Source of the DNA: Sphagnum compactum
Taxonomy: Eukaryota; Bryophyta; Sphagnopsida; Sphagnales
Direction of reading: 5' to 3'
Length of the DNA: 64,000 nucleotides
Assembly: GCA_965153455.1 (NCBI GenBank)
Contig: OZ234493.1
Location: 6,686,213 to 6,750,212, forward strand
This document shows positions 58,676-64,000 of the stretch, piece by piece. Both the position numbers and the translations under genes were made by a program. The notes under the pieces were generated by a model. That model did not search any database and was not told the DNA's origin. It saw nothing but the letters and a program-made list of their open reading frames with translations. Numbering within the stretch: position 1 is the stretch's first letter; the number at the start of each line of letters is the position of its first letter.

Positions 58676-60620
58676 CTACATTTCCAACACCTCTTTATAT
58701 ACGACATTCCGCATATATCCATCGGGACCCTGGCCATTGAAAATCTTGATGTTTGCACTACTTGTGACCCGTGAAATAGCAACATACAGCTGACCATGGG
58801 AATAGACCGGAGACCCCAACCGGAATATACCCCAACGTTGTTCAATGTCTGACCTTGACTCTTGTTGATTGTGATCACAAATGCCACTTAAACACGAAAT
58901 TGACGACGACGCAGAACAAATGGCCAATTAGTCCCAGAGGGGGACATGATGATGCGGGGTATGAACACACGTTTACTGACATTGTTCCCTGTGATGATTT
59001 TCGCTTCAATGACACGTTGACCTAATCTCTTCACAATCAACCTCGTACCATTGCACAATCCTATTGATTGATTGAGATTACGCAACAAAAGGATTGGCAC
59101 GCCCACTTTGAGTTCCAGCTTATGATTTGCGATACCGCTGAATTGCAGAGTGTTTAGAAATTCCACCGGATACAATGAATCCATTGAAACTCTTGGAGCA
59201 GCACTTGCACCTTCTTCTGTTGGAGTCAGAATTTGCGCTCAGGTACGTGTGCAATTCTTCAGATAGCAATTCTAGAATTGCATTGTTGACTTCATTGACG
59301 TCAATATTTTTGGGGGCTAGAATGCTGCGTTGCATAAGATACATGGCATCTCTAGAGTGGCACTGGTGATCCGGATAGATGGTTCGAATTAATCCTCTTA
59401 AACTGCAATCTTCTGCTGGTAGCCTCATATGGGATGGAATCTTGATCCAATCTGGAACGACATCTTCTTCTTCTGCAATGGTAGGAAGACTACCGTCTCC
59501 AACATTTAACACCCATTTGGCAAACTCTCGCTGTTCTTCAGAATTGGCTGCCATGACTCGCATGTTGATATGAAGACGAAGAATTGTAACATGCTGCCAA
59601 AGATGTGATCGAGGCAACGAAGCACTGACAATGTCTTCTCGTCCTCCCTTGGGAACAACAGGCAAGATCTGTTGAAAATCCCCACCAAGGACCACGGTTT
59701 TCCCACCAAAGGTTTTCTCGGTTGCTTGTGCGTCATCCAATTGCATCAAATCACGCAGGGTCCGATCAACAGCTTTGATAGCTCGGCGATGTATCATCAG
59801 TGCCTCATCCCAAATGATCAGATCAGCTTTACGCACTAACTCGGCCACTTTCATCTGTTGTGTGATGTTGCAAGTTGACTCATCGTGCAGATCAATCGAA
59901 ATCTTGAATCTTGAATGGGCGGTTCTGCCGCCCAGAAGCGACAAAGATGCAATTCCTGATGAGGCAACTGCAAGCACGATTTTGCCTTGCCCTCGTAAAT
60001 GGGACAGAAGTGTTGTCCAAACAAATGTTTTGCCGGTTCCACCACTGCCATACACAAAGAACAGTTTACCCTCTTTGTTTGTCATGGCATTCAAAATAGT
60101 TTCATGTGTGTTGCGTTGATCATCATTGAGCCTATCTTCTGCATTGTCTGCATCTGTGGTTAGTGAATGCTGATTATAAACCAGCTCTTCTTGGACCAAT
60201 CGGTTTCCTCCATGAACAGAAGGGATGTAATTAGACTTTGGAAGCGTTGGAAAATCTTCCAGGCGGTGTTCGTTGCGCATGAAAACCTAATCGATCTCAT
60301 ACAATGCACGATCCTTTAGCGCATCCTTAGAAAGGGTAACAGTTGGATCATCACGCTCGCAGCATGTCATTGCTCAAAGACTCCTAATGTGCATCCCATA
60401 GCTGTCTGGGATTCGTGACCTCACAAAACATCAACATGGAGGCAAACATGTCACGCAGCTGTCGTCCTGAGGCCCAAACACCGGCTTCTTTTAAGGCTTG
60501 ATGTCATTCATTGTCATTTGCAAGCAAACCCATTGCAATGCATGCATCTTTGAATGTGTCGTGCAGTGTGGCATCCACTGTCCGCAAATGCTCGTAGGAT
60601 GTGGCACCTTTGACGCAGTT
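58676..60620 (-). pseudogene. Helitron PIF1-like helicase part (broken)
   Basis: The main frame 60280-59120 carries Walker A GSGGTGKT in LFFVYGSGGTGKTFVWTTLL, Walker B DLIIWDEA, and the PIF1 blocks KTVVLGGDFQQILPVVPKGG, HINMRV and NVNNAILELL-like text. The continuation in other frames supplies FSGIANHKLELKVGVPILLL (59184-58888) and GQLYVAISRVTS (58927-58676), the last helicase motifs. Upstream, toward 60620, the linker ASGRQLRDMFASMLMF appears with stops. As part of a RepHel protein it would unwind DNA during rolling-circle transposition. Confidence 0.87.
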
Positions 60621-63187
60621 CAGCAGCATTCGCAAATATTAACGTTCATGCGACCAATGGCAAAGCCTCTCTTGCGCATTGTCCATCGCTTCAACTTCCG
60701 ATTCCAGACCCATTGCTGAGGGAATTGATCGAACGTAAAGCTTTGTGCAACTTTCGATTCTTGGTTTGTTTTGAACCATTCTGTGAGCATTGTTCTGGAA
60801 ATGGCTAACCGTGTTGCCACTTCCTGCACATCTTCGTCATCGTCAAATAACACCATTTGTTGATCGGGCAAATGGTATTGCAAACGCTCAACGGTAGGAA
60901 ACCGCTCATGCATATCAAACTTGAAGATGCACCACGCTACTTCCAATGCAGATACGTAACGATAGTCGAGATATTTTTTAATTTCATCAGTTTCGACCAC
61001 ATTCCTTTCAGTGGCATTGTCGCTCTGGTGCAACAGTTGCACGATCATGTCCTTTATATACATACTTGAATAGATACTTGACTACACAAATGTTGTTGCA
61101 GACCTCAACGTTGATGTGCGCATTATATTTGGTTCATAAATAAACATTGTGCGGTACCACCCAACAGTTGTCCAATTCAATGCCATGAACCAAAAGTGTG
61201 TGCCCTGTATCTTTGCGCCGATAAATAGGATATCCATTTACATCCATCATCGTTTCGGATTGAAACTTGCGTGGATATTGTTTTTTGCATTTGCCTTCTT
61301 CCATGCACAGGGCATTTGGAAACGCAGCTCCACATGGACCATGCATCATGCATCTCGCAACTGTCTCGTGGGCCAAATTGTTTGTTTTTGAATTTGGAAG
61401 TTCAACACTGATCATGCGGTCTACATCCTCAACCGTGTGTGGTTTGCAGTCTTCGGTACAAAAGATGAGAATGTGTGCATGCAGCAGCCCACGCTTTTGA
61501 AATTCAATGACATAGATTCCCGCAATCATGCGTCCCAGAATATGCTTCTTGTGAATGTCATTGATTAACTCCTTCAACTTGATTTTGAACACTCGAGTTA
61601 CTAAATCCGGTCGATCCTGAGGTTGTTGTCCAAAAAGCAACGCTCTCTTGATTTCAAACCATTGGGGATTGCAAGTGAATGTAACAAACGCATCCGGGCA
61701 ACCGGCCCATCTGCAGATTGCCATGGCATCTTGATAATTCTGAACCATGTGACGTGGACCTACTGTGAAAGAAGATGGCAAAATGATCCTCTGTCCGATG
61801 GCAGCAGCGTTATTGTCACCTACAGCGATGGCATCCTTAAGGCCTTGATAAAAATCCACGCAAAGTTTTTTTTTATTCAGGCGCAGATACTTCAAGCGAC
61901 TTTGTTTGATAGCCGCATAAGCATCCACAATGTATTGATGCCGCAATCAGCCACCCCAAAGCAACACAATGCCATCAGTGTCTCGATGTTGAAGTTGATA
62001 ACCATAAAATTCGGCCATTGTCACATTGTAATGCTTTCTTTGAAGCTCAGATTCTTCCGCATGGTCTTCATCCAAATCTGCATTAGCAACAACACCATTG
62101 AGCGAAACATTCGGATGCCATCCATCCTCACCGTAAGGAAATAGCAACGGATAATGTAGAGCCATGTATTCCACATGTAGTTCGGAAATGCACTGAAACG
62201 GGCCAGCTTGTTGAGCAAGGATGACGTCACGTCTATCTATAGCCTCAGAACCATCTCCTACCATCAATGTAGCGACTTCATCGGCCGTCGACACATTATA
62301 TCGACGGGCATCCTTTGTTCGAGATGCAATGAGACGCAATTTCAAATCCATGGGAACACCTTCTGTTGCCATCATATCCCTTGCCATTTTGAACACTTCG
62401 ACATAGGGATTGATATTGTGCATCATGGTCAACAACCGATTCAACGTCGTTGGATCAAGCGATGGCATAATGGCATGGCGGTTTTGATGTTCGCATTTTG
62501 TATCATGAATGTACGACTGTGCAAACTGTGGACGTTGTCCTTCGACAGGACATAAGGATCCGATTTTGTGATAAAGCTCACCTTGAATGCGAAAGGAGGA
62601 CGGTCCAGGGCCTCTTGTTACCGACTCATTAACTTTGGCCCCGAGCGAAGTGAATGCCAACACCGAATTGTACATGCGAATCTAATCTCGAAATTTGACG
62701 GCACCGTTCTCTTTGCTGGTTAAAAGAACTTCTAGCTCTTGCGGTGTTGCAGGAAGACTCAGCAACAAAACTTTGCCACTCTCGTAACATAAAGAAAATT
62801 GTGGGTTATTGTAGCTCGACTTTGCCAATCGTTTTTTGATCCACATTTTCACGTTGTAGAATCCATATATTGTGTCCATTTCTCCACAATCCCATCATCC
62901 CAGAGCTAACGCATCTTCGTCTCCAAACAATTGCAATGCGTCATTGCCAAGAGAAGGCTGTGCACGTGCTGCCACTTTTTGTACGGTTCGTCGTTCTCGA
63001 CATAGACAATTACTTCGCTCTTGCAACGTTTCAGATGGCCCGGCCGACTTTGTACGTTGCCTAGCACGTCGTTATCTGTGTAAGCGATTACAACGTTCAT
63101 GTGCAGATTCTGACGTGTCTTAATTGAATTCTGCTGGAACATCAATATGTGGAACAAAATTTTCCAAAGAGTCAATTTGCTCGTCAT
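60620..63187 (-). pseudogene. Helitron Rep (HUH endonuclease) part (broken)
   Basis: The N-terminal part (62879-61947) includes QFSLCYESGKVLLLSLP, then MYNSVLAFTSLGAKV. The next segment (61946-61134) has the Helitron-like N domain and the Rep motif GLLHAHILIF, in which HAH is the HUH metal site. Just past a TGA at 61134 the frame reads NICVVKYLFKYVYKGHDRAT, where the two tyrosines of YLFKY are the catalytic pair of eukaryotic Helitron Rep proteins. Then a frameshift near 61040 leads to ETDEIKKYLDYRYVSALEVA (to 60620). Further N-terminal sequence (62880-63187) is broken. Key residues are present, but the stops rule out function. Confidence 0.88.
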
Positions 63188-63300
63188 TCTGCTGAGCTTC
63201 TAGCTGCTGTTGAAGGGCCGCCAAAACAACCAAAGCATTACCATGTTGCGCAATGAGTGCACACATACGTTCTTGTATGTCTTCGAGCATTATGGAGAAT

Positions 63301-64000
63301 ATATGTTAAGTTTGTTGCTAATATTGATATCAAAGTCTTGGAAGGGGGTCTCTCCTGCACTCTTGTCTGCTCGTGTCGTGTGTGCATGTATACCTTTTTT
63401 GATGTATTTGTTGCCCTACCTATTAGCTAGACTGCTTGTTTTATTTTGCTTCAAACTCACCCTCGTAGGATCAGTCTCCCCCTTGTTTACACAAAACACT
63501 CCTCGTGGTGTGACCATAGAAAGTGGGTCAAACTTATCCAAATATATCTCCACGGACAGCCTCATCCTGGCCCACATCAATAACACAAAAACACTGTCAG
63601 CTTTCTAGTGTAAGTCTGAGCCAGCCTTTTTATTTATTGGAAAAATTTCGCAGAAAAGTGAATTGAAAAATTGAAAAATTGAAAAAGAAGTGTTTATGAG
63701 GGGAAAAATAGTAAATAGTAATACTATTTAAAAATTTGGATCACATAAGGTTTCAATCTTTTTGAAAAATTTAGACTCATGAGTTAATAATTTCATTGGC
63801 AAAGTAATACCCCTGGTTATCAATTTACTTGAGTTTTTTTTTAAATAATACATTATGCTTACAGGTCAGTTTTCAAATACTCACCTTGCAAACCACAAGT
63901 TATATCTCGACTCATGAAAAGCCAAGGTAACATGTGCAAAGGATTGGAGTAATGACAAAGCTGCCAAATGAAGAAGGGAAAAACCTTGCCAAAAATATTT
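63301..64000. other. Flank of the Helitron, no supported gene
   Basis: The frame at 63210-63608 (plus) overlaps the Helitron 5' region and is unrecognised. A small repeat, GAATTGAAAAATTGAAAAATTG, lies near 63660. The Helitron 5' end may be within this stretch. Confidence 0.35.

Larger units (their letters stand above)
58615..63300 (-). mobile_element. RepHel Helitron, decayed (minus strand)
   Basis: A Helitron Rep-helicase polyprotein reads from about 63187 down to 58676. The 3' hairpin GTGCATTAGGCAC at 58627-58615 is the same as that at 57990. The 5' terminus (TC...) was not located and may lie anywhere beyond 63187. At least four stops or frameshifts break the frame (near 62682, 61947, 61134, 61040 and around 59150), so the copy is inactive but recognisable over most of its length. 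Confidence 0.88.

Noticed and set aside
1-64000. CRISPR array, rRNA genes, bacterial operons
   Set aside because: No direct-repeat/spacer array, rRNA core sequence or prokaryotic gene layout was seen. The DNA is plant nuclear in character.

Overview
The window reads as nuclear DNA of a land plant. It is AT-rich, its genes are split by short GT-AG introns, it carries TTTAGGG-type telomere motifs, and its genes belong to plant families (a POLYCHOME/UVI4-like APC/C regulator, a plant receptor-like kinase, a patatin-related phospholipase, a plastid-type PH-like protein). The transposon fragments are of kinds I associate with large, repeat-rich, possibly non-flowering plant genomes. The species cannot be fixed from the sequence.

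Layout. 1-4.7 kb: a five-unit 176-bp satellite (780-1661), a fragment of a CATGGTAAAA-ended element, and a 612-bp pogo/Emigrant-like MITE (2218-2829). 5.1-9.4 kb: a decayed Ty3/gypsy retrotransposon, minus strand. 9.5-13.2 kb: a degenerate TTAACTAAAA repeat, the 3' part of a non-LTR element, a possible SINE and a 117-bp palindromic MITE. 13.7-15.9 kb: promoter and two-exon gene of a POLYCHOME/UVI4-like protein (plus). 17.2-21.0 kb: an intact ten-exon receptor-like pseudokinase (minus). 22.4-28.3 kb: a 76-bp duplication, a 381-bp Tourist-like MITE with TTA target duplication, and a decayed hAT transposon. 28.3-33.2 kb: AT-rich spacer. 33.8-36.9 kb: two convergent genes, a PH-like plastid protein (plus) and a patatin-like phospholipase (minus). 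36.9-48.8 kb: mostly unassigned, with a broken PD-(D/E)XK/Uma2-like nuclease gene (minus), an orphan exon-like segment and an unrecognised 253-codon ORF (plus). 48.8-57.3 kb: a second copy of the Tourist-like MITE, an 88-bp duplication, a telobox rearrangement with two interlocked inverted repeats, and a 2.6-kb element with about 135-bp terminal inverted repeats. 57.9-63.3 kb: a RepHel Helitron (minus), dead, with a short Helitron-like element apparently inserted at its 3' end.

Four protein genes look intact by splice phase and motif content: the UVI4-like gene, the pseudokinase, the PH-like gene and the patatin-like gene. They share no pathway. Most of the rest is mobile DNA in various stages of decay. 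The points I find most worth checking are the pseudokinase with both catalytic signatures lost but the fold kept, the fungal-looking nuclease relic, the patatin protein that looks like class III but keeps the serine, the CATGGTAAAA family of foldback elements together with a 170-bp repeat that travels near them, and the interlocked telobox module.
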